From an uncultured Acinetobacter sp. (GTDB lineage Bacteria > Pseudomonadota > Gammaproteobacteria > Pseudomonadales > Moraxellaceae): a stretch of DNA of 64,000 nucleotides. Shown here piece by piece: positions 50,473 to 59,639 of the stretch (positions within the stretch are counted from its first letter, which is position 1; the number at the start of each line of letters is the position of its first letter). The stretch is taken from contig CAJYTY010000008.1 in NCBI GenBank assembly GCA_913777945.1, positions 372,001 through 436,000 of the forward strand, given 5' to 3'. The position numbers and the translations under genes are program-made. Under the pieces are notes generated by a model. That model was not told the DNA's origin, did no database searches, and saw nothing but the letters and a program-made list of their open reading frames with translations.

Positions 50473-50562
50473 TTATTTGTAAGCCAGTTGCCCAAACAAA
50501 TAAACCATAATAATCAACGTAAATACGGTAGATGAAACTAAAGCAAATTCTAATGTTCTCAT
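50473..50562 (-). CDS. Membrane microprotein, 29 residues
   Basis: A 29-residue frame has AGGTGGGGG just before its ATG and encodes RTLEFALVSSTVFTLIIMVY with LFGQLAYK, a single membrane helix with an acidic N-terminus and a basic end. It lies opposite to ubiA after the shared terminator. Size and pattern are like KdpF/CydX-type subunits, but no neighbour complex is present, so its role is unknown. Confidence 0.5.
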   Translation of the reverse strand: MRTLEFALVSSTVFTLIIMVYLFGQLAYK

Positions 50563-50699
50563 GCGCCCCCACCTTTATATTGTAATTTATTGTATTGAGT
50601 ATTTTTTATACACCATGCTAATAAATAATACAAGAGATCCCTTAGTATATTCTCAGCATATATTCAGCACAATTATAGATAAAACACATATAAAACAAG

Positions 50700-50734
50700 A
50701 AAGCCCCATGTGCGCGTTACGGCACATGGGGCTT
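50700..50734 (-). terminator. Strong hairpin after the small gene at 50795
   Basis: AAGCCCCATGTGC pairs perfectly with GCACATGGGGCTT around a 7-base loop. On the minus strand TTTCTTGTTTT follows, so it fits as terminator of the leftward gene at 50795-51016. Confidence 0.7.
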
Positions 50735-50794
50735 AGAATTCTTCAAAACTATAAAATGATTAGAAAAAATTTATAGAATCAACACATCTGTCAC

Positions 50795-51016
50795 TTACGC
50801 TTTTAGATGATCCTCAAATTCTTCACCGAGCTGAACTGCCAAAGAGTTACCCGATAAATCACAAGTCACTAGCCCATATTCCTTTTTAAAGCTAAATGTA
50901 AAACCTTTGCCATCGGCTAGGTTTTTAACCGAATAACCTAACTTTTCTAACCAAATACGAAATGCAATTAAATTTTTTGCTTTAACAACTTTCTTCACTT
51001 CAAAATTCCTTCTCAT
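50795..51016 (-). CDS. Small hypothetical protein
   Basis: The 73-residue protein (FRIWLEKLGYSVKNLADGKGFTFSFKKEYGLVTCDLSGNSLAVQLG) is cytosolic and has an alpha/beta pattern; no family is recognised. The first ATG at 51016 has no ribosome site, whereas an AGAAGGAA inside the frame is well placed for a GTG at about 50998, so the product may be 67 residues. It stands alone with its terminator. Confidence 0.5.
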   Translation of the reverse strand: MRRNFEVKKVVKAKNLIAFRIWLEKLGYSVKNLADGKGFTFSFKKEYGLVTCDLSGNSLAVQLGEEFEDHLKA

Positions 51017-51279
51017 GTAACGCTGATATTTAAATTAATAAGGGTTTTGATTAAGTTTTTAAAGGGCTAAACTGTTTAAATATTTTTCAACTGATTAATA
51101 TTGTTTATTTAATCAGCAGTAGATCATTTAAATTGACTCAATAAATTGGTTTTAAGTCTTAGTTTTTATCTTAATCTATTGAATTTAAAAATAATATTTT
51201 AAATAATTTGTTTTTTCTAAAGTTACATATTGTGTTTATGATGAGTTGTAAATAAATATGTAACTTTAGTCGTAGTGTG

Positions 51280-52011
51280 TCAAAAATTATCTTTAAGCGT
51301 ACGAATTCGAGCAAACTCTTCAACGCTTTCGGTACGTAAAAATGGATTGGTCGCCAGTTCAATTTCAATACTGGATGGTAAGGTGATGATATTTTGTTCT
51401 CGCAACTGCTTTACCTGTTCATAACGCTCTTGTAGTGCAAGATTGTCGGGTTCGATGGTCAGGGCAAATTCGGCGTTAGACAAGGTGTATTCATGAGTAC
51501 AATACACTTGGGTATCTGTTGGTAGTGCAGCTAGTCGGTTAAGTGAATGATACATCTGTTCAAAGGTGCCTTCAAATACACGTCCACAGCCCATCGCAAA
51601 CAAGGTATCACCGCAAAATACACTGCGTAATGCTTCAACAAAATAGACAATATGCCCTAAGGTATGACCAGGCGTTGCAACAACTTCTACATGCAAGTCA
51701 TGAAACTTGAATTGATCATCATGTTGTAGTGCATTTGAAATCAAATGAATTTTACTGAGCTCTTCACGCGGGCCAAATACAGGAATTTGGGTACCTTCGA
51801 TCAAGTCTGGCACACCGCCAATATGGTCTTTATGCCAATGTGTTAGCCAGATTTGCGCAAGCTTGAGCTGATGTAATTGGCAATAGTCCTGAACAGGCTT
51901 TGCTTCCGTTGGATCGATCACCACAATTTCTGAAGTATGGGTGTCTTGAATAATCCAGATATAATTTTTAAGGCTGTTTTTTACATCAATATAATCAATT
52001 TGATAACGCAT
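51280..52011 (-). CDS. gloB: Hydroxyacylglutathione hydrolase (glyoxalase II)
   Basis: The 243-residue metallo-beta-lactamase-fold enzyme hydrolyses S-lactoylglutathione to lactate and glutathione. The metal site is seen as THWHKDHIGG, TPGHTLGHI, FCGDTLFAMGCGRVFEGT and YCTHEYTLSNAEFA, all as in GloB. The ATG at 52011 gives a normal length. It is transcribed alone. The 260-base gap on its left shows no gene I can support. Confidence 0.9.
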   Translation of the reverse strand: MRYQIDYIDVKNSLKNYIWIIQDTHTSEIVVIDPTEAKPVQDYCQLHQLKLAQIWLTHWHKDHIGGVPDLIEGTQIPVFGPREELSKIHLISNALQHDDQFKFHDLHVEVVATPGHTLGHIVYFVEALRSVFCGDTLFAMGCGRVFEGTFEQMYHSLNRLAALPTDTQVYCTHEYTLSNAEFALTIEPDNLALQERYEQVKQLREQNIITLPSSIEIELATNPFLRTESVEEFARIRTLKDNF

Positions 52012-52107
52012 GATGGATAACCTGATCAAATGGTATGTACTGTTTTTATTTAATCACGATCTGCGTAGTGCAGCACCAGTAGATACGAAAAAATACAGCT
52101 TCAGATA

Positions 52108-52130
52108 TAAAAAAACCCTCCGGAGAGGGC
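52108..52130 (-). terminator. Terminator of the met transporter operon
   Basis: On the minus strand CCCTC pairs with GAGGG around TCCG, followed by seven T residues. It lies 10 bases after the metI stop. Confidence 0.85.
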
Positions 52131-52136
52131 AGCAAT

Positions 52137-52832
52137 CTAGCGAAGTTTAGAGAGCCAGTCGCCCAGCATTTGAATAAACTGCACCAGCAATAATAAGATG
52201 ATGACCGTAAGAATCACCACACTGGTATCGAAGCGTTGGTAACCGTATGAAATCGCCAAGTCACCAATTCCGCCGGCACCTACTGCACCGGCCATTGCCG
52301 TTGCACCAATTAGACTAATGGTGGCTGTGGTTAAGTTTAAAATGAGTGAGCTACGTGCTTCTGGCAAAATAAACTTGAAAATGATTTGAAACGGAGAGGC
52401 GCCCATGGCTTGCGCAGACTCAATAATACCTTCGTTGACTTCAAGCAAGGAGGTTTCAATCAATCGGCCCATATAAGGACCAATATAAATGGTCAAGGGA
52501 ACAATTGCGGCCCATGTTCCAATTGAACTTCCCACTAAGAATTTAGTCAAAGGAATCACGGCAATCAACAAAATGATAAATGGCAGTGAACGCAGGGCGT
52601 TTACAATTGGGTTGAGCAAGTGATAAATAAATCGGTTAGGTAAAATACCGTTTGGTCGTGTCACCAACAGCACAATTCCTTGGATAAATCCCCAGATGCC
52701 ACCAAACAGCAGCGAGAAGCACACCATGTGAAAGGTTTCTTGAAGCGCTGTGACAAACTGATCAATCGAAAGTGAGCTGTTCCAAAACGGTTGTGTCAAT
52801 TCAGTCAGCCATTGCACAATTACGTCTCTCAT
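52137..52832 (-). CDS. metI: Methionine ABC transporter permease
   Basis: The 231-residue inner-membrane permease has five or six membrane segments and the EAA loop ESAQAMGASPFQIIFKFILPEA that contacts MetN. The AGGIGDLAISYGYQRFD end is typical of MetI. It overlaps metN by four bases (ATGA). It forms the channel for L- and D-methionine with two MetN subunits. Confidence 0.93.
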   Translation of the reverse strand: MRDVIVQWLTELTQPFWNSSLSIDQFVTALQETFHMVCFSLLFGGIWGFIQGIVLLVTRPNGILPNRFIYHLLNPIVNALRSLPFIILLIAVIPLTKFLVGSSIGTWAAIVPLTIYIGPYMGRLIETSLLEVNEGIIESAQAMGASPFQIIFKFILPEARSSLILNLTTATISLIGATAMAGAVGAGGIGDLAISYGYQRFDTSVVILTVIILLLLVQFIQMLGDWLSKLR

Positions 52833-53854
52833 ACTTGTTCTCCACTTTGATTGACACTGACACCATGACGCTCTAAAAACTCGATCGCTTGCTGGATAAG
52901 GGTGTCGTCACCAAGTAATTGAACAAACATCTGCCCAATCACCGTGCCATCAATTTCGGTCATATTGGCAAACAAAATATTCAGACTGATATCAAACTGC
53001 TTGATCATCGATTGAATCACAGGTTCTTGGGCTGATTTGCCTAAAAACTGTAGTCGATAAATACTGTGATGATGTTGATGTTCGAGCTTATTTAAAATAT
53101 TGACCGGTAAATGTTGTTGCAACACGGTCTGGATAAAGGTTTTTGTCGTTGGGTGCTGTGGACGGCTGAAAATGTCCACGGTCGGTCCGGTTTCAATCAC
53201 ATGACCAGATTCCATTACGGCCACATGGTCACAAATAGATTCAATCACGTCCATTTCGTGAGTGACCATCACAATTGTGATGCCTTGCTCCTGATTGATC
53301 TTTTTGAGCAATGCCAGTACGGATTTGGTGGTCTGTGGATCGAGCGCGGAGGTGGCTTCGTCACAAAGTAAAATTTTAGGGTGATTGGCCAGCGCACGTG
53401 CAATACCGACACGTTGTTTTTGACCACCCGATAGCTCATCTGGAAAGGCATCTTTTTTATGTGCCAGATCGATAAACTCGAGTAGCTCCATCAAACGTTT
53501 TTCGCGCTCGGCTTTGCTATAACCCAAGAGCTTCATTGGCATTTCAATATTTGCAGCCACAGTTTTGGTTTGCAATAAATTAAAATGCTGAAAGATCATA
53601 CCTATATTTGCACGTTCCTGACGTAATGATGCTGCATTCAGGGCGGTAAAATCTTTTTGATTGATAATGACCTGTCCCTGTGTTGGGCGTTCGAGCAAAT
53701 TAATCAAACGAATTAAGGTACTTTTACCTGCACCACTATAGCCAATAATGCCAAAGATACTGCCCGCCGGAATATCCAGATTAATCTGATCCAGTGCGCG
53801 AATCGTTTGGCCTTTCAGCTCGTAGTGTTTAGAAATGTTTTTAAATTGGATCAT
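52829..53854 (-). CDS. metN: Methionine ABC transporter ATP-binding protein
   Basis: The 341-residue ATPase shows Walker A GYSGAGKSTLIR, signature LSGGQKQRVGIARAL, Walker B ILLCDEATSALD, and a C-terminal NIL regulatory domain (about 265-340) that senses methionine. The ATG at 53854 is chosen because the longer frame from 53911 reads through the terminator hairpin. It lies downstream of metQ and a terminator, and upstream of metI. Confidence 0.93.
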   Translation of the reverse strand: MIQFKNISKHYELKGQTIRALDQINLDIPAGSIFGIIGYSGAGKSTLIRLINLLERPTQGQVIINQKDFTALNAASLRQERANIGMIFQHFNLLQTKTVAANIEMPMKLLGYSKAEREKRLMELLEFIDLAHKKDAFPDELSGGQKQRVGIARALANHPKILLCDEATSALDPQTTKSVLALLKKINQEQGITIVMVTHEMDVIESICDHVAVMESGHVIETGPTVDIFSRPQHPTTKTFIQTVLQQHLPVNILNKLEHQHHHSIYRLQFLGKSAQEPVIQSMIKQFDISLNILFANMTEIDGTVIGQMFVQLLGDDTLIQQAIEFLERHGVSVNQSGEQV

Positions 53855-53871
53855 GTCGTCAGAAACTATAC

Positions 53872-53908
53872 ATAAAAGAAAAAACAGGCAAGTCGACCTT
53901 GCCTGTTT
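53872..53908 (-). terminator. Intrinsic terminator between metQ and metN
   Basis: Perfect 11-bp arms AAACAGGCAAG and CTTGCCTGTTT enclose a 5-base loop. On the minus strand TTTTTTCTTTT follows. It lies 20 bases after the metQ stop and 18 bases before the metN start, so only read-through expresses metNI. Confidence 0.85.
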
Positions 53909-53927
53909 CAATTACACCATTATATTA

Positions 53928-54794
53928 CTATTTTGATTCAGTAAGGTAGCTAATCGGCTTATTAACATCCACCTTCGTACCACCAAACTTCTCATCAATG
54001 AATTTTTTCACTGCTTCTGTATGGTAAAGCGTACCTAATTTTTGCAATACAGGATCGTTTTGACGTCCTTCAGCAGTCACCAAAAGGTTAACATACAGTT
54101 TAGTCGATTGATCTGCTGGCTCATAAAATACGGCATCTTTAAGAACGTTCAAGCCGCCTTCCATAGCTAAAGTGTTGCCTAGCACAATTCCGTCAACATC
54201 GCTTTTTACACGAACAGCTGTTGCCATTGGAATGGTTTTAAGCTGAATCTGTTTCGGATTTTCAATGACGTCGTTGGTTGTGCCCTGAATTGGGTTAAAG
54301 TCTGCTTTTAATTTGATTAAACCAGCAGTTTGCAACAATGAAAGTGCACGTGCTTCATTTGCAGCATCGTTTGGAATTGCAATGGTTGCTTTTGCTGGGA
54401 ACTGATCAATTTTTTTGTATTTGTCAGAATAAAGTCCCATTGGTTCGATATAAGTTGTCGAAACGGGTGCAACTTTATCTTTGCTTTCGGTGTTGTAAGC
54501 GACCATGTAGTTATACGACTGGAATGCATTGACATCGATTTCTTTGTTTGCCGTCGCTTTGTTCATTGCCACGTAGTCAGTGAAGTTTTTCACTTCAAGA
54601 TTAATACCTGCTTGTTTGGTTTCAGGTAGTGTCGCAATAAATTTCCAAACGTCGGTATCAGAACCTGTAGACGCCAGCACGATCTTTTTAGTCTGATCTG
54701 CAGCTGCTGCATTGCCTTGCTCAGGCTCTTTTTTGCTACAACCAGCCGCAAGCAATATGCTTGAGGTAAGAACAACACTCAATACTTTTTTCAT
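53928..54794 (-). CDS. metQ: Methionine-binding lipoprotein
   Basis: The 288-residue lipoprotein has a signal peptide with lipobox LAAGC (Cys19) and the NlpA/MetQ fold (KKIVLASTGSDTDVWKFIA, VNAFQSYNYMVAYN, AIPNDAANEARALSLLQTAGLIKL). It delivers methionine to MetI. It is the first gene of the operon, unlike the metNIQ order of E. coli, and has its own terminator, so its amount can exceed that of the membrane parts. Confidence 0.9.
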   Translation of the reverse strand: MKKVLSVVLTSSILLAAGCSKKEPEQGNAAAADQTKKIVLASTGSDTDVWKFIATLPETKQAGINLEVKNFTDYVAMNKATANKEIDVNAFQSYNYMVAYNTESKDKVAPVSTTYIEPMGLYSDKYKKIDQFPAKATIAIPNDAANEARALSLLQTAGLIKLKADFNPIQGTTNDVIENPKQIQLKTIPMATAVRVKSDVDGIVLGNTLAMEGGLNVLKDAVFYEPADQSTKLYVNLLVTAEGRQNDPVLQKLGTLYHTEAVKKFIDEKFGGTKVDVNKPISYLTESK

Positions 54795-55023
54795 CAGGTT
54801 TTTCCCAGTTACAGCGTTTTAATATCGTCCGGATATCATACTGTGTGTACATGATGATGTGTAGATGACAGTCATCCCAATCCAACGTTAAACGCAATAA
54901 AGTCAGTTAATCTTAAAAGTAGGCGAGTATAGTGTTTTTTGATCAGAACGCAAAACAATATAAACAAAAATATATATGAGTTTTTCTGAAAAGAGTTATT
55001 AGCCTGAGAGGCATCATAACAAT

Positions 55024-55052
55024 AAAAAAACGCGCAAAAATGCGCGTTTTTT
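55024..55052 (-). terminator. purD terminator
   Basis: AAAAAACGCGCA pairs with TGCGCGTTTTTT around AAAA. It lies 12 bases past the purD stop and can act on both strands. Confidence 0.9.
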
Positions 55053-55063
55053 AAGCTTTAAAA

Positions 55064-56347
55064 TCAGGCTTGTTCGCGTGCAATCGCGCGGTATCCAATA
55101 TCGCTTCGATATTGCATGCCTGCAAAAGTCACCTGACCGCATACTTCAAGTGCATTGATTTGTGCTTCAAGTACGGTATCGCCAAGCGCAGTTACGCACA
55201 ATACGCGTCCACCCGCAGTGATGATATGACCATCGGCTGTCGTGTCTGTGCCAGCATGAAAGATTTTAGTATCTTCTGGCGACTGACCAAGACCTGAAAT
55301 CACATCGCCTTTACGTACAGTTTCAGGGTAACCTTCTGCTGCAAGCACGATACCAATCGATTTACGCTCGTCCCACTCGGCTTCACTTGGCAACTGACCC
55401 TCAAGACCTGCTTGCACAAGATCCACCAATGATGATTTAAGGCGCATCATGATTGGCTGAGTTTCAGGGTCGCCAAAGCGGCAGTTGAACTCAATCACTC
55501 GTGGTTGACCTTGCTCATCAATCATGAGGCCAGCATATAAGAAACCAGTATAAACATGACCGTCTTTGGCCATACCATCAACCGTTGGTCGCATAATGTC
55601 TTTCATGACACGATCAAACACGTCTGAAGTAACCACAGGCGCAGGGGAATACGCACCCATACCACCGGTATTTGGACCCTGATCACCTTCAAAAATACGC
55701 TTATGATCTTGAGAAGTGGCCATTGGTAAAATATTTTGACCGTCGATCATACAAATGAAACTAGCTTCTTCGCCTGCGAGAAACTCTTCAATCACGACAC
55801 GTGAACCCGCATCACCAAATTTATTGCCTGCCAGCATGTCATCAATGGCTGCAAAGGCTTCCTCATTGGTCATCGCGACGATAACGCCTTTGCCGGCTGC
55901 AAGACCGTCAGCTTTAATCACAATCGGCGCGCCGTGCTGCGTTACATATGCTTTTGCAGCATCTACTTCAGTAAACACATCATAGAATGCTGTTGGAATC
56001 TGATGCTTTTTCAGGAAGTCTTTGGCAAACGCCTTAGAGCCTTCAAGCTGTGCGGCATATTGTGTTGGGCCCCAAATTTTTAAACCAGCTTCACGGCATG
56101 CATTGACCACGCCATTGACCAATGGTGCTTCTGGACCAACAATAATCAACTCAACCTGATTGTCCTTTGCAAACGCAATGATGGCTGGGTTATTTAAAAT
56201 ATCCAGTTCAACATTTTTGCATTTGTCTTCGGTTGCAGTGCCTGCATTACCGGGTGCAACAAATACTTGAGTGACTTGCGGATCTTGAGCGATCTTCCAT
56301 GCCAACGCATGCTCACGACCACCGCTACCGAGAACGAGAATATTCAT
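55064..56347 (-). CDS. purD: Phosphoribosylamine-glycine ligase
   Basis: The 427-residue ATP-grasp enzyme joins glycine to phosphoribosylamine in purine synthesis. It starts NILVLGSGGREHALAWK, and shows IVIKADGLAAGKGVIVA, DQGPNTGGMGAYSPAP and VIEFNCRFGDPETQP, all diagnostic. The ATG at 56347 matches the family start; longer frames add 13 residues without support. It is downstream of purH in the same direction. Confidence 0.95.
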   Translation of the reverse strand: MNILVLGSGGREHALAWKIAQDPQVTQVFVAPGNAGTATEDKCKNVELDILNNPAIIAFAKDNQVELIIVGPEAPLVNGVVNACREAGLKIWGPTQYAAQLEGSKAFAKDFLKKHQIPTAFYDVFTEVDAAKAYVTQHGAPIVIKADGLAAGKGVIVAMTNEEAFAAIDDMLAGNKFGDAGSRVVIEEFLAGEEASFICMIDGQNILPMATSQDHKRIFEGDQGPNTGGMGAYSPAPVVTSDVFDRVMKDIMRPTVDGMAKDGHVYTGFLYAGLMIDEQGQPRVIEFNCRFGDPETQPIMMRLKSSLVDLVQAGLEGQLPSEAEWDERKSIGIVLAAEGYPETVRKGDVISGLGQSPEDTKIFHAGTDTTADGHIITAGGRVLCVTALGDTVLEAQINALEVCGQVTFAGMQYRSDIGYRAIAREQA

Positions 56348-56410
56348 TGGGTTCATACTCCATGAGTCGAGAACCAAATCCTTCACTTTACCTTGCTGCT
56401 TGAGTACAAG

Positions 56411-56429
56411 ACCCTCTCACATGGAGAGG
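56411..56429 (-). terminator. Hairpin between purH and purD
   Basis: CCCTCTC pairs with GAGAGGG around a 5-base loop. It has no T-run on the minus strand beyond TCTTG, so it may be a processing or pausing element rather than a terminator. Confidence 0.5.
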
Positions 56430-56481
56430 GTAAGTCAAGATAAAGAACCGGAAAGTTTCTTATGCTTTAAATGAGTTTTAA

Positions 56482-58056
56482 TTAGTGGCGGAAGTGGCGC
56501 ATACCTGTAAAGACCATGGCAATACCATGTTCGTTTGCAGCAGCAATAACTTCTTCATCACGCATTGAACCGCCAGGTTGAATAATACACTTAATTCCAG
56601 CTTTTGCTGCATTATCGATGCCGTCACGGAATGGGAAGAATGCATCCGATGCCATCACAGCGCCTTCAACCACAAGGCCTGCATGTTCTGCTTTAATTGC
56701 CGCAATACGTGCAGAGTTGACACGGCTCATCTGACCTGCACCAATACCAATGGTTTGATGGCCTTTTGCATACACGATCGCATTTGATTTCACATACTTG
56801 GCAACTTTCCAAGCAAAAATCAGATCATCGATTTCCTGTTCTGTTGGTGCGCGCTCAGTTACTACTTTAAGGTCGGCTGCCTTGATCATGCCAAGATCTT
56901 GATCTTGTACCAGTAGGCCGCCATTTACACGCTTGTAGTCGAGTTGTGCTGCACGTTCATCAATTGCTGGAAGTTCGCCACATACCAATACGCGAACATT
57001 TTTCTTCGCACCGGTAACCTCAAGTACGCCATCAGCAATGCTAGGTGCAATAATTACTTCAACAAATTGACGCTCTACAATCGCTTTTGCTGTTTCAATA
57101 TCAAGCTCGCGGTTAAAAGCAATGATGCCACCAAATGCAGATTCTGTATCGGTTGCATATGCCAAATCGTAAGCAGCTTTAATGCCATCTAAAGATACGG
57201 CTACGCCACATGGGTTAGCATGTTTAACAATCACACAGGCAGGCTTTGCAAATGACTTAACACATTCAAGTGCAGCGTCTGTATCGGCGATGTTGTTGTA
57301 AGAAAGCTCTTTACCCTGAAGTTGCTTCGACGTAGAAACAGACGCTTCGGTGGCTTGCGGGTCGATATAAAATGCAGCTGACTGATGCGGATTTTCACCG
57401 TAACGTAAGTCTTGCGCTTTTTGAAGCTGTGTATTAAAGGTACGTGCAAATGAATCTGCCTGACCTTCTTCTTTACCCACACGTGCGCCAAGGTAAGACG
57501 CGATCATACCGTCGTATTGAGCGGTATGTTCAAATGCTTTAACTGCAAGATCAAAACGTGTTTCGTATGATAATGCGCCGCTTTGCTCAAGTTCTGCAAT
57601 CACTGTCGCGTAGTCGCTGGCATTGACCACGATACCAACAGACGCGTGATTTTTTGCTGCAGCACGAACCATTGTTGGGCCACCAATATCAATATTCTCA
57701 ATGGCATCTGCAAGAGAACAGTTTGGCTTCGCCACGGTTGCAGCAAACGGGTAGAGGTTGACCACAACAAGATCAATCGGATCGATGTTGTGTTCTTGCA
57801 TTACGGCTTCGTCCAGACCACGACGAGCCAAAATACCACCATGAATTTTAGGGTGAAGTGTTTTTACACGGCCATCCATCATTTCTGGAAAGCCAGTGTG
57901 TTCTGAAACTTCAACTACAGCAATGTTATTGTCTTTGAGTAGCTTGTAAGTTCCACCAGTAGATAAAAGCTCTACCCCAAGTTTCGCAAGATTCTGAGCA
58001 AATTCAACAATTCCTGTTTTGTCAGAAACAGAAATCAAAGCGCGTTTAATAGTCAT
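56482..58056 (-). CDS. purH: AICAR transformylase / IMP cyclohydrolase
   Basis: The 524-residue bifunctional enzyme carries out the last two steps of IMP synthesis. The N-terminal cyclohydrolase domain ([51 protein letters not shown]) and C-terminal transformylase domain ([41 protein letters not shown]) are complete. It lies directly downstream of fis on the minus strand. Confidence 0.95.
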   Translation of the reverse strand: MTIKRALISVSDKTGIVEFAQNLAKLGVELLSTGGTYKLLKDNNIAVVEVSEHTGFPEMMDGRVKTLHPKIHGGILARRGLDEAVMQEHNIDPIDLVVVNLYPFAATVAKPNCSLADAIENIDIGGPTMVRAAAKNHASVGIVVNASDYATVIAELEQSGALSYETRFDLAVKAFEHTAQYDGMIASYLGARVGKEEGQADSFARTFNTQLQKAQDLRYGENPHQSAAFYIDPQATEASVSTSKQLQGKELSYNNIADTDAALECVKSFAKPACVIVKHANPCGVAVSLDGIKAAYDLAYATDTESAFGGIIAFNRELDIETAKAIVERQFVEVIIAPSIADGVLEVTGAKKNVRVLVCGELPAIDERAAQLDYKRVNGGLLVQDQDLGMIKAADLKVVTERAPTEQEIDDLIFAWKVAKYVKSNAIVYAKGHQTIGIGAGQMSRVNSARIAAIKAEHAGLVVEGAVMASDAFFPFRDGIDNAAKAGIKCIIQPGGSMRDEEVIAAANEHGIAMVFTGMRHFRH

Positions 58057-58102
58057 GATAAAGTCAACGGTTTAAGTCAAACAGATTAAAACAAATAGGC
58101 AT

Positions 58103-58133
58103 AAAAAATGCCCACGAGAACGTGAGCATTTTA
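58103..58133 (-). terminator. fis terminator
   Basis: On the minus strand AAAATGCTCACG pairs with CGTGGGCATTTT (one wobble) around TTCT and is followed by more T. It lies just after the fis stop. Confidence 0.8.
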
Positions 58134-58137
58134 TCAA

Positions 58138-58407
58138 TTATTCACTCATCAAACCGTGAGCTTTTAACTTTTTACGTAAAGTCCCACGGTTGAGCCCTAA
58201 AATTTCAGCAGCGCGGGTTTGGTTACCACGCGTATATTCTAGAACAACAGATAAAAGAGGTTTCTCCATTTCTGCCAGCACCATGTCGTAAACTTGTGAT
58301 GGTTGCTCACCTTGCAGTTGTGCAAAGTAATGGCGAACTGCGCGATCCACATGGATGCGTAGAGCAACATCAGATTGTGCAGTAAAAATAGGAGATTTGC
58401 TATTCAT
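58138..58407 (-). CDS. fis: DNA-binding protein Fis
   Basis: The 89-residue protein has the Fis C-terminal helix-turn-helix [25 protein letters not shown] and the dimer helices before it ([21 protein letters not shown]). Fis bends DNA and controls rRNA and other promoters. The ATG at 58407 gives the closest family length. In many gammaproteobacteria fis follows dusB; here it stands alone upstream of purH, with a long leader region. A palindrome GTTTTAG-ATC-CTAAAAC at 58482-58498 may be an operator. Confidence 0.9.
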   Translation of the reverse strand: MNSKSPIFTAQSDVALRIHVDRAVRHYFAQLQGEQPSQVYDMVLAEMEKPLLSVVLEYTRGNQTRAAEILGLNRGTLRKKLKAHGLMSE

Positions 58408-58428
58408 GCGAGTTAATCCGAAAATCAA

Positions 58429-59093
58429 ATACCGCTTGGGTAAAGCAGTATATAAAAGTGGTCTAAAAATTACTGAACCCCGTTTTAGATCCTAAAACAG
58501 TGGTTCTAAAACTTGGAAACAATTAGCTTGCCACAACTCCTCACATTTGTATGAAAAATAAGCGTAACAATAATTTAATATTTGTTACCGCTGCGATTTA
58601 AAAAACAAAAAAGCCACGCTACGCACTATCTTCTGATAAAGCACGCATGACAATAATGATTATTGTGAGTAAATCGCGAGGACGATGTAGGGCTAAGCTT
58701 TCGTGGCGCGTATCATACCATTGTCTAAACAAAAGTGAGCAAATTAACTGCATTTTTTTTAAATTTTTTGTATTTTTTTTGAATATCTAGGCCTTATAAA
58801 ACCTAACTTAGAGCGAATAAAACGATTTTAAAATTTGCCAATCGTAAATTCTAATTAAAATATCGGGTTTGGATAGATTTATTTAATCGTACTCAAGCTG
58901 ATATGATTTTTTATATTGAATAAACTCGATATAAAAAGTGTCATTATCGTCTTCGAATTTATTAAGTCATTGTATAAGCATCACGATTGAACAGGCAGGT
59001 GAATTGATGAAATATGATGCGCAGAGGCAGGTAAATGAGTCATCACCCGACATGCTGTCGGCAAGCGTACTGAGTCTTTAAAGAAACCAGCAA
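58429..59093. other. 665-base gap upstream of fis
   Basis: The gap holds the palindrome at 58482-58498, a candidate structured RNA at 58600-58706 on the minus strand, and AT-rich sequence up to 59000. No protein gene is supported. Confidence 0.5.
58600..58706 (-). ncRNA. Candidate small RNA or leader upstream of fis
   Basis: On the minus strand an extended -10 promoter (TGGTATGAT, 58712-58720, with TTGCTC 19 bases upstream) would start RNA near 58705. The 5' end GCCACG pairs with CGTGGC near the 3' end, which is followed by TTTTTTGTTTTTT. In between, ACAATAAT and ATTATTGT form a second perfect stem. This is the layout of a small RNA of about 105 bases, or a terminator-ended leader for fis. 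No Rfam family is recognised. Confidence 0.5.
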
Positions 59094-59615
59094 TTAAAAT
59101 AAGGCGCGTAGTTGACGCAAGATTTCATAATGCGCCGCAAGCTCTGGATTAAACCATACAATCTGCAACAATAATAAGCCAAATAAAATTAAGTTAATCA
59201 CACACCAGATTAGATAGTATTTCCAGTGTTTACTTTTCCGTTGTTTTATTTGCTGCTGACGCAAGTTGTCACGGTCACTCGATAAATACAATAATGGAGA
59301 ATTTAAGCTGTCTATACTTTGAAAATATTTTAAATTGTTGAGATAGGTTAATAAGTCAATATTGGAGTTTTCAATTTTCTGCTGAAAAATCTCAAGCACA
59401 TTGGGTTTTTCATTGTCATGCTGTATGGCGGATGTAACATGATGCAGCTCATCAAATTTATCAACCAGCGTTGCTGGTGCATACAAATGTGTGATGGCAT
59501 TAAAAGTGAAATTACACTTTGCGCAACAAACCATACCCTGAGCCAGCGTAAGCTGCTTTTGCGTTACGTGGTAAATCGTTTTGCACTGAGGGCAGCGGGT
59601 TTGTTTGGCGCTCAT
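59094..59615 (-). CDS. Zinc-ribbon membrane protein (MJ0042 type)
   Basis: The 173-residue protein starts with an MJ0042 zinc ribbon (RCPQCKTIYHVTQKQL...VCCAKCNFTF; two C-x-x-C pairs) and has one membrane segment near the C-terminus (YYLIWCVINLILFGLLLLQIVWF). Related proteins continue into a DUF3426 periplasmic domain after the membrane segment, but this one stops after 20 residues. Its role is unknown. It lies downstream of prmA on the same strand. Confidence 0.7.
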   Translation of the reverse strand: MSAKQTRCPQCKTIYHVTQKQLTLAQGMVCCAKCNFTFNAITHLYAPATLVDKFDELHHVTSAIQHDNEKPNVLEIFQQKIENSNIDLLTYLNNLKYFQSIDSLNSPLLYLSSDRDNLRQQQIKQRKSKHWKYYLIWCVINLILFGLLLLQIVWFNPELAAHYEILRQLRALF

Positions 59616-59639
59616 GTATAGACCAGCCTCGTCTAAAGC

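Noticed and set aside
58600..58706. Branched-chain amino acid leader peptide (Ile-Ile-Ile-Ile-Val in one frame)
   Set aside because: The frame has no start codon after the predicted transcript start, and no ilv/leu gene is near; the Ile run comes from the stem sequence.
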